64,000 nt of DNA from NCBI GenBank assembly GCA_964410065.1, contig CAYPFO010000009.1, positions 20,590 through 84,589 on the forward strand, written 5' to 3'. The position numbers and the translations under genes are program-made. Within the stretch, counting starts at the first letter, position 1. Each line of letters opens with the position of its first letter. The stretch comes from Serpens sp964410065 (GTDB lineage Bacteria > Pseudomonadota > Gammaproteobacteria > Pseudomonadales > Pseudomonadaceae). The notes beneath the pieces are model-generated. The model was not told where the DNA came from. It worked only from the letters and a program-made list of their open reading frames with translations, and searched no databases. Below, piece by piece: positions 32,529-41,016 of the stretch.

Positions 32529-33704
32529 ATGTCCGATATCGTCATCGTCAGTGGTGCCCGTACCCCCATGGGTGGTTTCCAGGGCAGCCTGTCCAGCATT
32601 CCCGCCGTTGACCTGGGCGCCGCCGCCATTCGCGAGGCCGTGGCCCGCGCCGGTATTGCGCCCGACGCGGTACAGGAAGTGATCATGGGCTGCGTGCTGC
32701 CCGCCGGCCTCAAGCAAGGCCCGGCTCGCCAAGCCGCGCTGAATGCCGGCCTACCCGCCGCCACCGGCTGCACCACCATCAACAAGCTGTGCGGCTCGGG
32801 CATGAAAGCGGTGATGCTGGCCCATGACCTGATCAAGGCCGGCACCAATAGCGTGATGGTCGCCGGCGGCATGGAAAGCATGTCCAACGCGCCCTATGTC
32901 CTGGAAAAAGCCCGTAGCGGCCTACGCATGGGTCACGGCGAAATCAAGGACCACATGTTTCTGGATGGCCTGGAGGATGCCCGCACCGGTCGCTTAATGG
33001 GCTCTTTCGCCCAGGAGACCGCCGACCAGTACGGCATCACCCGCGAACAAATGGATGAGTACGCCATCGAGTCGCTGAAACGCGCTCAGGCGGCCATCGC
33101 CGACGGCAAGCTGAACGACGAGATCGTGCCGATCACCGTCAGCAGCCGTAAGGGCGACACCCTGATCAAGGATGACGAGCAGCCGCTGAATGCCAAGCTC
33201 GACAAAATCCCCGGCCTGAAGCCGGCGTTCCGCAAGGACGGCACCATCACCGCCGCCAACGCCAGCTCTATCTCCGACGGCGCCAGCGCCCTGGTCCTGA
33301 TGAGCGCCGATGAAGCCGCCCGCCGTGGCCTGACCCCTCTGGCGCGCATCGTCGGCCATGCGACCCACAGCCAGGACCCGAGCGAATTCACCCTCGCCCC
33401 GGTCGGTGCCATCACCAATCTGTTCAAGAAAACAGGCTGGAACAAGGACGTCGTCGACCTGTTCGAAATCAACGAAGCCTTCGCCATGGTGACCATGCTG
33501 GCCATTCGTGAACATGGCCTCGATCCGGCCAAGGTCAACGTGTACGGCGGTGCCTGCGCCCAAGGTCACCCAATCGGCTCGACCGGCTCACGCCTGATCG
33601 TCACCCTGATCAATGCCCTGAAACACACCGGCGGCAAACGCGGCGTGGCATCACTGTGCATCGGCGGCGGCGAAGCCACTGCCATTGCGGTCGAGCTGCT
33701 GTAA
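32529..33704 (+). CDS. Acetyl-CoA C-acetyltransferase (thiolase)
   Basis: A 391-residue biosynthetic/degradative thiolase, normal length. The acyl-accepting Cys88 lies in INKLCGSGMK, GGMESMSNAPYVL is the loop signature, FEINEAFA and GGACAQGHPIGSTG carry the catalytic Asn/His pair, and the second catalytic cysteine is in SLCIGGGEATA. It condenses two acetyl-CoA or cleaves acetoacetyl-CoA (AtoB/PhaA type). I chose ATG 32529, following AAGAGG. It is divergent from the acyl-CoA ligase gene and likely part of the same lipid-use region. Confidence 0.93.
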   Translation: MSDIVIVSGARTPMGGFQGSLSSIPAVDLGAAAIREAVARAGIAPDAVQEVIMGCVLPAGLKQGPARQAALNAGLPAATGCTTINKLCGSGMKAVMLAHDLIKAGTNSVMVAGGMESMSNAPYVLEKARSGLRMGHGEIKDHMFLDGLEDARTGRLMGSFAQETADQYGITREQMDEYAIESLKRAQAAIADGKLNDEIVPITVSSRKGDTLIKDDEQPLNAKLDKIPGLKPAFRKDGTITAANASSISDGASALVLMSADEAARRGLTPLARIVGHATHSQDPSEFTLAPVGAITNLFKKTGWNKDVVDLFEINEAFAMVTMLAIREHGLDPAKVNVYGGACAQGHPIGSTGSRLIVTLINALKHTGGKRGVASLCIGGGEATAIAVELL

Positions 33705-33709
33705 ACCCT

Positions 33710-33740
33710 GCAGTGGGGGTCGTTCGAGCGACCCCACTGC
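33710..33740 (+). terminator. Hairpin after the thiolase gene
   Basis: GCAGTGGGGGTCG / CGACCCCACTGC, a strong stem with one bulge beginning 5 bp after the stop codon. There is no T-run, so it may be a terminator with other help or an mRNA-stabilising hairpin. Confidence 0.55.
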
Positions 33741-33844
33741 AAGCAGCGTCTGCGCCGCACCTCTTGCCCCACGATCACGCCCCAGGCGGCCAGCCCTCTG
33801 GTAGGCTCTGCTTCTTTCTCATCTCCCGTAGCAGAGGGCCTTCC

Positions 33845-34804
33845 ATGAGCATCCGCGCTGTTTTCCTCGATCACGCCTCCCTCGACCTGGGCGATCTTGA
33901 CCTCGCTCCCTTGCGTGACTGCTTCGACGAACTGACCTTGCACGACGCCAGCGAGACCGCGCAGGTCAGCGAGCGGCTGCAGGGCGCTACCGTGGCGATC
34001 ACCAACAAGGTTCGCCTAGATGCCGAGGTGTTCGCCCATTGCCCGGAGCTTAAGCTGGTACTGATTTCGGCCACTGGCACCAACAATGTCGACCTGGATG
34101 CGGCCGGCGCCCATGGCGTGACCGTGTGCAACTGCCAGGGCTACGGCACGCCGTCGGTGGCCCAGCACTGCTTGATGCTACTGCTCGCCCTGGCCACGCG
34201 ACTGCCGGATTACCACGCCGCGGTGCGTGCCGGACGCTGGCAGCAAGCCAAACAATTCTGCCTGTTGGACTTTCCGATCATCGAACTCGAAGGCAAGACT
34301 CTCGGTTTGCTCGGCCATGGCGAATTGGGCAGCGCAGTGGGTCGCCTGGCCGAAGCGTTCGGCATGCGCGTGCTGCTCGGCCAGTTGCCGGGCCGCCCGG
34401 CCCGCGCTGATCATCTGCCGCTGGAGGAGCTGTTGCCGCAAGTGGATGCCCTGAGCTTGCATTGTCCGCTCACCGAACAGACCCGCGATCTGATTAACGC
34501 CCGCGAATTGCGGCTGATGAAGCCTGGCGCCCTGCTGGTGAATACCGCGCGCGGCGGGCTGGTGAACGAACAGGCCCTGGCCGATGCCCTGCGCAGTGGC
34601 CACCTGGGTGGCGCTGCTACCGACGTGCTCAGCGAAGAGCCGCCGACCCACGGCAATCCCCTGCTGGCCGACGATATTCCACGCCTGATCATCACGCCCC
34701 ACAGTGCCTGGGGCAGTCGCGAGGCGCGCCAGCGTATCGTCGGCCAACTGACGGAAAACGCTCAGGCCTTTTTCAACGCAGCGGCGATCCGCGTGGTCGG
34801 GTAA
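33845..34804 (+). CDS. D-isomer-specific 2-hydroxyacid dehydrogenase
   Basis: A 319-residue NAD(P)-dependent oxidoreductase. It has the Rossmann motif GLLGHGELGSAVG in the middle, the catalytic Arg in NTARGGLVNE, Glu in the DVLSEEPP region and His in ITPHSAWGS. The AQHCLMLLLALATRLPDY segment and length fit glycerate/hydroxypyruvate reductase-like enzymes (HprA type), but the substrate cannot be fixed from sequence. The ATG follows AGAGGG with a short spacer. Confidence 0.87.
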   Translation: MSIRAVFLDHASLDLGDLDLAPLRDCFDELTLHDASETAQVSERLQGATVAITNKVRLDAEVFAHCPELKLVLISATGTNNVDLDAAGAHGVTVCNCQGYGTPSVAQHCLMLLLALATRLPDYHAAVRAGRWQQAKQFCLLDFPIIELEGKTLGLLGHGELGSAVGRLAEAFGMRVLLGQLPGRPARADHLPLEELLPQVDALSLHCPLTEQTRDLINARELRLMKPGALLVNTARGGLVNEQALADALRSGHLGGAATDVLSEEPPTHGNPLLADDIPRLIITPHSAWGSREARQRIVGQLTENAQAFFNAAAIRVVG

Positions 34805-34820
34805 AATCCGCGCCTTTTTC

Positions 34821-34840
34821 GGGCCTGCCATTCAGGCCCA
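34821..34840 (+). other. Hairpin in the leader before rsmC
   Basis: GGGCCTG and CAGGCCC form a 7-bp stem with a short loop, 24 bp upstream of the rsmC start. It could be a weak terminator for the dehydrogenase gene or a leader structure. Confidence 0.4.
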
Positions 34841-34864
34841 AACCAGGTTTTATCGGGAGATCCC

Positions 34865-35863
34865 ATGGACCCGCGAAGCGAAGTACTGCTGCGCCAGGCC
34901 GAGTTATTCACCGGCCGGGTGCTTCTGGCCGGCCTGCCAGCCGATGACTTGCTCGGAGAACTGCCCGACACCCTCGGCTGGAGCTGGCATGCCGGCGAGC
35001 AGGCCACCCTGGCGGCGCGTTTCCCGGGGCGCAGCCACTTCGGGACCTGCCCGCCCGTCGAGGACTTCACCGCTGCCGTCCTGTTCCTGCCCAAATCCCG
35101 CGACCTGACCGAGTACCTGCTGCAGGCCTTGGCCTCACACTTGCCCGGTGCGCCGCTGTATCTCGTTGGGGAAAAGCGCGCCGGCGTCGAACGCGCCGCC
35201 AAGCAACTGGCTGCCTATGGCCAACCCCGCAAGCTGGACAGCGCTCGGCACTGCCAGCTATGGCAGATCAGGGTCGAGCAGACACCCCTCGCGCCTGATC
35301 TGGAAAGTCTGGCGCAGCGCTACGAACTGCACCTGAGCGACGGTTCGCTGCACGTGGTCACGCTGCCGGGAGTCTTCAGCCATGGTCGCCTGGACATAGG
35401 CACGGCGCTGTTACTGGAGCACCTGGACGATCTGCCTGCCGGCCCGTTGCTGGATTTTGGCTGTGGCGCCGGGGTGATTGGCGCGGTGCTCAAGCGTCGC
35501 TATCCGCACAACACAGTAAACATGCTGGACGTGGACGCCTTCGCCCTGGCCAGCAGCCGTTTGACGCTGGCCGCTAACGGTCTGGACGCGCAGTTGATCG
35601 CCGGCGATGGTATTCACGCGGCGCCCAAGGATCTGGCCGCGATCATCAGCAATCCGCCGTTCCATCAGGGCGTGCACACCGATTACCAGGCCAGCGAAAC
35701 GCTACTGCGCGAAGCCAGGCGACACCTCGTCAATACCGGGGAGCTGCGTCTGGTGGCGAACAGCTTCCTCAAGTATCCGCCGTTGATCGAACAGCACCTG
35801 GGCACCTGTCAGACGCTGGCCGAAGGCCAGGGTTTCCGCATTTACCGGGCCAAGTGCCGCTAG
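34865..35863 (+). CDS. rsmC: 16S rRNA (guanine1207-N2)-methyltransferase
   Basis: A 332-residue RsmC-family enzyme with the usual duplicated arrangement: a degenerate N-terminal methyltransferase-like domain and an active C-terminal one. The SAM motif LLDFGCGAGVIGAVL and the catalytic IISNPPFHQGVHTDY motif are clear. It methylates G1207 of 16S rRNA in the 30S subunit. The start has CGGGAGATCCC just upstream. Confidence 0.94.
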   Translation: MDPRSEVLLRQAELFTGRVLLAGLPADDLLGELPDTLGWSWHAGEQATLAARFPGRSHFGTCPPVEDFTAAVLFLPKSRDLTEYLLQALASHLPGAPLYLVGEKRAGVERAAKQLAAYGQPRKLDSARHCQLWQIRVEQTPLAPDLESLAQRYELHLSDGSLHVVTLPGVFSHGRLDIGTALLLEHLDDLPAGPLLDFGCGAGVIGAVLKRRYPHNTVNMLDVDAFALASSRLTLAANGLDAQLIAGDGIHAAPKDLAAIISNPPFHQGVHTDYQASETLLREARRHLVNTGELRLVANSFLKYPPLIEQHLGTCQTLAEGQGFRIYRAKCR

Positions 35864-35922
35864 GACAAGGCTGAGTATTCCGCAGAGACTCCTGTACCGC
35901 CTTTGCTGCCATCCCCGCGAGC

Positions 35923-35951
35923 TTGCCCTTCCCGGTCACATTGGGCAAAAT
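35923..35951 (+). promoter_or_regulatory. Sigma-70 promoter of the Mn riboswitch leader
   Basis: TTGCCC (35923-35928), a 17-bp spacer and CAAAAT (35946-35951). The predicted start near 35958 coincides with the first base pair of the riboswitch closing helix, which supports the call. Confidence 0.6.
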
Positions 35952-35957
35952 GCCCGC

Positions 35958-36164
35958 CGTCCTAGGGGAGTAGTCTCCCGCGAGCGCCAGCTCGCCCGGC
36001 TGGCGTCAACATACTTGCTCAACAGAGCATGGCGCCAGCGACCTCAAGCCTGTCCAGACAGGCCCGTGGTTTGACAAGACCTATGACACGAACGACCTGA
36101 CCCGGGGTGGGCAGGACGGCGTGTCATATGTGCTCAGTCGACCCACCCCTCTTAGGAAATCCCT
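35958..36164 (+). ncRNA. yybP-ykoY manganese riboswitch
   Basis: The leader carries both conserved aptamer loops, GGGGAGTAG (35965-35973) and GTCAACATACT (36005-36015). The closing helix P1 forms from GTCCTAGG (35959-35966) and CCTATGAC (36080-36087). Internal hairpins are CGCCAG/CTGGCG (about 35985-36005) and GCCTGTC/GACAGGC near 36047-36062. Downstream, GGGGTGGG (36104-36111) can pair with CCCACCCC (36142-36149), ending next to the ribosome-binding site AGGA (36154-36157), a likely expression platform. This class senses Mn2+ and usually turns on Mn exporters such as MntP or UPF0016 proteins, exactly the downstream gene here. Confidence 0.88.
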
Positions 36165-36749
36165 GTGCTGGAATCCCTCCTGGTTTCGACCGGAATCGTC
36201 GCGCTGGCCGAAATCGGCGACAAGACGCAACTGCTGGCCCTGGTGCTCGCTGCACGCTTTCGCAAACCTTGGCCAATCGTGGCCGGGATCATCGTCGCCA
36301 CGCTGCTCAACCATTTCATCGCCGGGGTCGTCGGCAACTGGGTTGCCGGCTTCTTCACCCCAGCCATGCTGCACGCAATCCTGGCCATCGCGTTCCTCGT
36401 TGTCGCGGGCTGGACGCTGATCCCCGACAAACTTGATGAAGACGAAGCCTCGCGTGTCAGATACCGCGGAGCCTTCATCACCACCTTGATTACCTTCTTC
36501 ATCGCCGAGATGGGCGACAAGACACAGATCGCCACGGTGATGCTCGCCGCGCAGTACGACTACCTGTTCATGGTGGTCGCCGGGACGACTCTGGGCATGC
36601 TGATCGCCAACGTGCCGGTGGTTCTGGCGGGGAATTTCGCCGCTGACCGCCTGCCACTGACACTGATCCATCGTCTGGCCGCAGCGGCATTTGCATTACT
36701 GGGCCTCTATGCAGGCTATGAAGCATTGAAGCTGGCGGGTATCTGGTAA
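36165..36749 (+). CDS. UPF0016/GDT1-family manganese exporter
   Basis: A 194-residue inner-membrane protein with six transmembrane helices in two repeats. Each repeat carries the family motif ExGDK(T/S): ALAEIGDKTQLLAL near residues 13-26 and FIAEMGDKTQIATV near 106-119. Bacterial members (MneA-like) export Mn2+, and eukaryotic TMEM165/Gdt1 move Mn2+/Ca2+. The start is GTG 36165. Expression should be controlled by the preceding Mn riboswitch. Confidence 0.92.
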   Translation: MLESLLVSTGIVALAEIGDKTQLLALVLAARFRKPWPIVAGIIVATLLNHFIAGVVGNWVAGFFTPAMLHAILAIAFLVVAGWTLIPDKLDEDEASRVRYRGAFITTLITFFIAEMGDKTQIATVMLAAQYDYLFMVVAGTTLGMLIANVPVVLAGNFAADRLPLTLIHRLAAAAFALLGLYAGYEALKLAGIW

Positions 36750-36844
36750 CCAGCCAGTCTGCCAAAGGGTGAGAGGGGCGGCGTCGGGCAAAATGCGCGG
36801 GTACGCCCCACCTTCTGCGCGGCGTCGCCATCCTTCGCTTTCCG

Positions 36845-37660
36845 CTACTTGCGACGCGCCTGCTCATACAGCGGCATGACCTTGGGAATATTGGCCTGCA
36901 ACGAACTCATGCGCGTAGTGGATGAGGGGTGAGTGGACAGGAATTCGGGCGGGGCGCCGTTGCTGGCCTGGCCCATCTTCTGCCACAAGGTGGTGGCCGC
37001 GTTGGGGTTGTAGCCGGCGCGCGCGGCCAGCTCCAGGCCAATCAGATCCGCTTCGTTCTCGTTGCCGCGACTGTTGGGCAGCGTCATCAGGTATTCCACG
37101 CCCATGTTGGCCATTTGCAGACTGCCCGGCCCCACACCCAGCGCTGCACCCAGCTGGCTGGCCAACTCGACACCATACGCCTTGGACAGCGCCTCACGGC
37201 TGTGCTCGCGCAAGGCGTGGGCGATTTCATGGCCGATTACCGCGGCCAGCTCATCGTCGGTCAGCTTCAGTTTCTCGATCAAACCGGTGTAGACCATGAT
37301 CTTGCCGCCCGGCCCGCAGTTGGCGTTCAGCTCCTCACTGTCGATCAGATTGACCTCCCAGGCCCATTGCGCCGCATCCGGACGAAATACCGGCGCCTGG
37401 GCAATTAAACGCTGGGAAATCGCCTGGACCCGCTTGGCGTCGGCACTGGATGTCTCCAGCACCCCTTGGCCGGATGCCTCGCCAATCGCCTGCTGATAGG
37501 ACTGGGCATACATCTGATTGACCTGATCGGTCGACAGCATGCTGAACATATACTGCTTACGATCGACGCCCACCGCCCCGCCGCTGGTGGTGTTCACAGC
37601 CTGGCAGCCCACCAACAGTAAGGCGGCAACCAGAGTTGCCCGTGAAAAAGACCGTTTCAT
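36845..37660 (-). CDS. M48-family metallopeptidase lipoprotein
   Basis: A 271-residue peptidase with a signal peptide and lipobox LLLVGCQ (Cys19). The zinc site HEIAH is at residues 144-148 and the third ligand lies in ENEADLIGLELAARAGY. This resembles LoiP/YcaL-type periplasmic M48 proteases attached to the outer membrane and taking part in envelope quality control. It is divergent from the YpfJ-like metallopeptidase gene. Confidence 0.9.
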   Translation of the reverse strand: MKRSFSRATLVAALLLVGCQAVNTTSGGAVGVDRKQYMFSMLSTDQVNQMYAQSYQQAIGEASGQGVLETSSADAKRVQAISQRLIAQAPVFRPDAAQWAWEVNLIDSEELNANCGPGGKIMVYTGLIEKLKLTDDELAAVIGHEIAHALREHSREALSKAYGVELASQLGAALGVGPGSLQMANMGVEYLMTLPNSRGNENEADLIGLELAARAGYNPNAATTLWQKMGQASNGAPPEFLSTHPSSTTRMSSLQANIPKVMPLYEQARRK

Positions 37661-37850
37661 ATCCAGCTCCGTGCAAAGGTGACCGCCGCCCCGGGATTGT
37701 CGCGCATGCTAATTCGAGGGGAGCTCGCCCGACAACCGCACCGTTCACCCCGCCATGCAACAGCGTGCGCAACTCGGCTGCCGCTGCGGCATTCGACCAT
37801 ACTCATAACGGTTTCAGTTCCCGTACGACAACGTGTAGAGGAGAAACAGC

Positions 37851-38711
37851 ATGCGGTGGCGACGAGCACGGCAAAGCGACAATGTTGTGGATGCACGCGG
37901 CAGCGGGCGTGGCTTGCGGGTTGGCGGAGGATTAGGGCTGGGCGGGATCGCCATTGTGGTAATCGTTGGCCTGCTGATGGGCCAGGACCCCTTGCAGATA
38001 CTCGGCCAGCTGGCCAACCAGTCAGGCGGACCAGTGGCGACCCAGCCGGGTCAGCCCGCGGGTGACGATGTTCAAAGCCAGTTCGTGCGCGCCGTTCTTG
38101 GCGATACCGAAGATACCTGGGATGCACTGTTTGCAGGCGCCGGCAGCCAGTATCAGCACCCCCAACTGGTGCTGTTCAGCGGCGCCGTGAAATCGGCCTG
38201 CGGCCTCGCCTCGGCCGCAGTAGGGCCGTTCTACTGCCCGGCGGATCGGCAGGTGTATTTGGACCTGCAATTCTTCGAGGAACTGGAACAGCGCTTCGGC
38301 GCCGCCGGGGACTTTGCCCAAGCCTATGTCATCGCCCATGAAGTGGGCCATCACGTGCAGACCCTGCTCGGAGTATCAGCCCAGGTGAATGCTGCCCGCC
38401 AGCGCGGCGAGACCATGGAAGGCGCAACAGGGTTGTTGGTGCGCCAGGAATTGCAAGCTGATTGCCTGGCCGGCGTCTGGGCCTACCACGCCCAGCAACG
38501 ACTGGATTGGATGGAGGAAGGCGACCTCGAGGAAGCCCTCAATGCCGCCACGGCCATTGGCGATGACCGCCTGCAAAAGCACACCCAAGGACAGGTAGTG
38601 CCGGACTCGTTCACCCATGGCACCTCAGCCCAGCGGACCCGCTGGTTCCGCGCCGGATTCGATACGGGCGAAGCCGGGCGCTGCGATACGTTCAAGGCAC
38701 GAACGCTGTAA
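37851..38711 (+). CDS. YpfJ-family neutral zinc metallopeptidase
   Basis: A 286-residue protein with a short basic N-terminus, one transmembrane helix (about residues 30-44, IAIVVIVGLLMG), a Gln/Pro/Gly-rich linker and a periplasmic catalytic domain with HEVGHH at residues 163-168 and RQELQADCLAGVWAYH supplying the third ligand. It is typical of the YpfJ (PF04228) family. The physiological substrate is unknown. Confidence 0.9.
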   Translation: MRWRRARQSDNVVDARGSGRGLRVGGGLGLGGIAIVVIVGLLMGQDPLQILGQLANQSGGPVATQPGQPAGDDVQSQFVRAVLGDTEDTWDALFAGAGSQYQHPQLVLFSGAVKSACGLASAAVGPFYCPADRQVYLDLQFFEELEQRFGAAGDFAQAYVIAHEVGHHVQTLLGVSAQVNAARQRGETMEGATGLLVRQELQADCLAGVWAYHAQQRLDWMEEGDLEEALNAATAIGDDRLQKHTQGQVVPDSFTHGTSAQRTRWFRAGFDTGEAGRCDTFKARTL

Positions 38712-38863
38712 GCGTCAGGTGATCTGTATGGAGGCTCGCCGTCGGACTGAAGCGCTCAACGAGCAAGCCCCGATGCTCGGGTCAAGCACGCCTTCGACGC
38801 GGAGTCGCTACTCCCAAACGGTATCGCTCATGCTGAGGAAAACGGCGTGCTTCCTGGGTACCG
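38712..38863. other. Intergenic region
   Basis: A 152-bp gap between convergent genes. It contains no recognisable gene, and no convincing terminator hairpin was found. Confidence 0.4.
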
Positions 38864-39454
38864 TTACCCCAGCCACTCCAGCACCTCACCGCAATCGCGC
38901 GCATGCCAGTCGGTCAATTCCGGCCACAGGTTTTCCGGCTGATTGACCAGCACCGTCTTCGCACCAGCGGCACGGGCGCATTCCAGGTCGAAGCGAAAAT
39001 CACCCACCATGACCAACCGCTGGGGCGCCACATCCCAGCGTTGCGCCAGGTGCAGCAAGCCACCGGGATGCGGTTTGGGTGTTGCTTCGTCACGGCCCAG
39101 AATGTCGCCACGTGGAAAGCAGTCGCCCAAGCCAATGCAGTCCAACGTTACCTGAGCCAATTCGCGGGCATTGCGGGTCAGCAGTCCCAGCTGTACACCG
39201 CGGGCATGCAGCTCACGGACCAGCTCCACCGCCCCGGGCGCTGGGCGCGAGGCACAGGCCAGTTCGCGCTCATGCTCCAATAGCCAGGCATGCTTGGCGG
39301 CGGCCTCGCGGGTTGGCAGCCCGGCCAGATGGTCGAGGATGTCTTGCTCCTGCGGAATCTCCAGCGCCCGGCGGATGGCGTCGAAATCGTGGACGGCGAT
39401 AGTCAGGGTGCCGTCCATGTCGAACACCCAGTGACGGACCTCCTGCAGCTTCAT
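38864..39454 (-). CDS. HAD-family hydrolase (phosphatase-like)
   Basis: A 196-residue HAD superfamily protein. Motif I is VFDMDGTLT (residues 10-18), motif II GLLTRNARE, and motif III/IV KPHPGGLLHL and MVGDFRFDLECARAAGAKTV. It is phosphoglycolate-phosphatase-like, with substrate unknown. I chose ATG 39454 because it overlaps the tesB stop by four bases (ATGA) and begins just before motif I. Translation is probably coupled to tesB. Confidence 0.87.
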   Translation of the reverse strand: MKLQEVRHWVFDMDGTLTIAVHDFDAIRRALEIPQEQDILDHLAGLPTREAAAKHAWLLEHERELACASRPAPGAVELVRELHARGVQLGLLTRNARELAQVTLDCIGLGDCFPRGDILGRDEATPKPHPGGLLHLAQRWDVAPQRLVMVGDFRFDLECARAAGAKTVLVNQPENLWPELTDWHARDCGEVLEWLG

Positions 39455-40320
39455 GTGCGGTCTTCGCGACGACGGATCAGGCCTTCCTGGGCGACCGAGG
39501 CCACTAATTCGCCGGCCCGGTTGAAAATATGACCGCGGCTGAAACCCCGGGCATTGCCGCTCCACGGGCTGTCCATGGCATACAGGTGCCACTCATCAAC
39601 CTTCAGGTTGCGGTGGAACCACAAGGCATGGTCGAGGCTGGCCACCTGCATATGCCGCTGCCAGAACGACGCGCCGTGGGGCAACAGCGACGCGGTCAAC
39701 AGGCCAAAGTCCGAGGCATAAGCCAGGATGTACTTATGCAACGCAGGAATGACCGGCAGCGGGCCGTCGGCGCGGAACCAGACATACCGGCACGGCTCAC
39801 TCGGCGAGGGATTGAACGGATCGCCAGGGTTCACCGGACGGATCTCGATAGGCTTTGCGCAGAGTATTTTTTCGCGCATGGGCCCCGGGATCAATTCGGC
39901 GTGGCGGCCAAACAGCTGCAGTTCGCTGAGCAGATTCTCCGGGCCTTCCACCTCGGGCATGGCCACCTGATGTTCGAAGCCCGGCTCCTCAGCCTGAAAC
40001 GAGGCGCTGCAAAAGAAGATCGGCTGGCCTTTCTGGATCGCGGTGACTCGCCGGGTGGTGAAGGAGCCGCCATCGCGCACCCGGTCCACTTGATAGACCA
40101 CCGGCAGCGAGGCGTTGCCTGGGCGCAAAAAGTAGCCGTGCTGGGAGTGGACATGACGCCCCGGCTCAACCGTCTGACTGGCAGCTGAAATTGCCTGCCC
40201 CAACACCTGGCCGCCAAACAGCTGGGGAAAGCCCAGGTCCTGACTGGCGCCACGAAACAGGTTTTCTTCGATGGTTTCCAGGCTCAGCAAGGCCACCAGT
40301 TCGTCCAACACGTCACTCAT
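39451..40320 (-). CDS. tesB: Acyl-CoA thioesterase II
   Basis: A 289-residue double hotdog-fold thioesterase that hydrolyses medium- and long-chain acyl-CoA to free fatty acid and CoA. Family features include ENLFRGASQDLGFPQLFGGQ near the N-terminus, SQHGYFLRPGNASLP, HALWFHRNLKVDEWHLY and SPWSGNARGFSRGHIF. It is co-transcribed with the overlapping HAD gene. It may balance acyl-CoA pools together with the ligase and thiolase elsewhere in the window. Confidence 0.93.
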   Translation of the reverse strand: MSDVLDELVALLSLETIEENLFRGASQDLGFPQLFGGQVLGQAISAASQTVEPGRHVHSQHGYFLRPGNASLPVVYQVDRVRDGGSFTTRRVTAIQKGQPIFFCSASFQAEEPGFEHQVAMPEVEGPENLLSELQLFGRHAELIPGPMREKILCAKPIEIRPVNPGDPFNPSPSEPCRYVWFRADGPLPVIPALHKYILAYASDFGLLTASLLPHGASFWQRHMQVASLDHALWFHRNLKVDEWHLYAMDSPWSGNARGFSRGHIFNRAGELVASVAQEGLIRRREDRT

Positions 40321-40390
40321 TTACAACCTCGGCAAGGCAGGTATGGCCAACGGTTTTCTTCGTCCGCTTGGCAGATAGTGTTCGATCAGC

Positions 40391-40843
40391 TCAACCGCGC
40401 AATACAGTAATCAATTCAGCGATCCAGGGCTCGGCATCCTGCTCCGGCGTTACGCTTTCGCTGGCATCCAGGCGCAGCATGGGCAGCACTTCGCGAATGC
40501 CCAGCTCAGCAAACAGCTCACGCACCTGCTCGCCGCCGCCGCAATAGGTATCGCCGTAGCTGGAGTCACCCAAAGCAATTACCGCTCCTGGCAGGCCATA
40601 CCAGGCTGGTGGCTGATCGCGCAAGGCGTAATACAACGGCTGCAGATTATCCGGCAACTCGCCCATGCCGGTCGTCGAAGTCACCGCCAAGACCATCTCG
40701 GGTGACCCGTTCTGCAAATCAGCCAATGTGCCACGTGGCTGATACCAGGTTTCGAAGCCCGCGGCCTGCAGCAACTGCTGGGCATGATGGGCAACTTCTT
40801 CAGCCGTGCCGTAAACCGAGCCGCTGATGATGGCAATTTTCAT
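40391..40843 (-). CDS. MioC-like flavodoxin
   Basis: A 150-residue FMN-binding flavodoxin fold. The phosphate-binding loop is SGSVYGTAEEV (residues 7-17), and further isoalloxazine contacts are in STTGMGELPDN and LGDSSYGDTYCGGG. It is similar in length to MioC. It serves as a low-potential electron carrier. I chose the second ATG (40843) because it starts directly at the beta1 strand; an upstream start would add 11 residues. Confidence 0.88.
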   Translation of the reverse strand: MKIAIISGSVYGTAEEVAHHAQQLLQAAGFETWYQPRGTLADLQNGSPEMVLAVTSTTGMGELPDNLQPLYYALRDQPPAWYGLPGAVIALGDSSYGDTYCGGGEQVRELFAELGIREVLPMLRLDASESVTPEQDAEPWIAELITVLRG

Positions 40844-41016
40844 GAAAAATTCCTTAACGGGGTCAAGTATTGTCACATTATGCCGAAAGATTGCCTGAAA
40901 CCCGACCTGTCACCGTGACTCGAAACCGTGCAGATGCTCAAATAACGGGAACTACTGCAACAAATCGTCGCAGCGCTAGTCTTAGTATCGCCACAGCACT
41001 TTCGTTCGAGAACATC

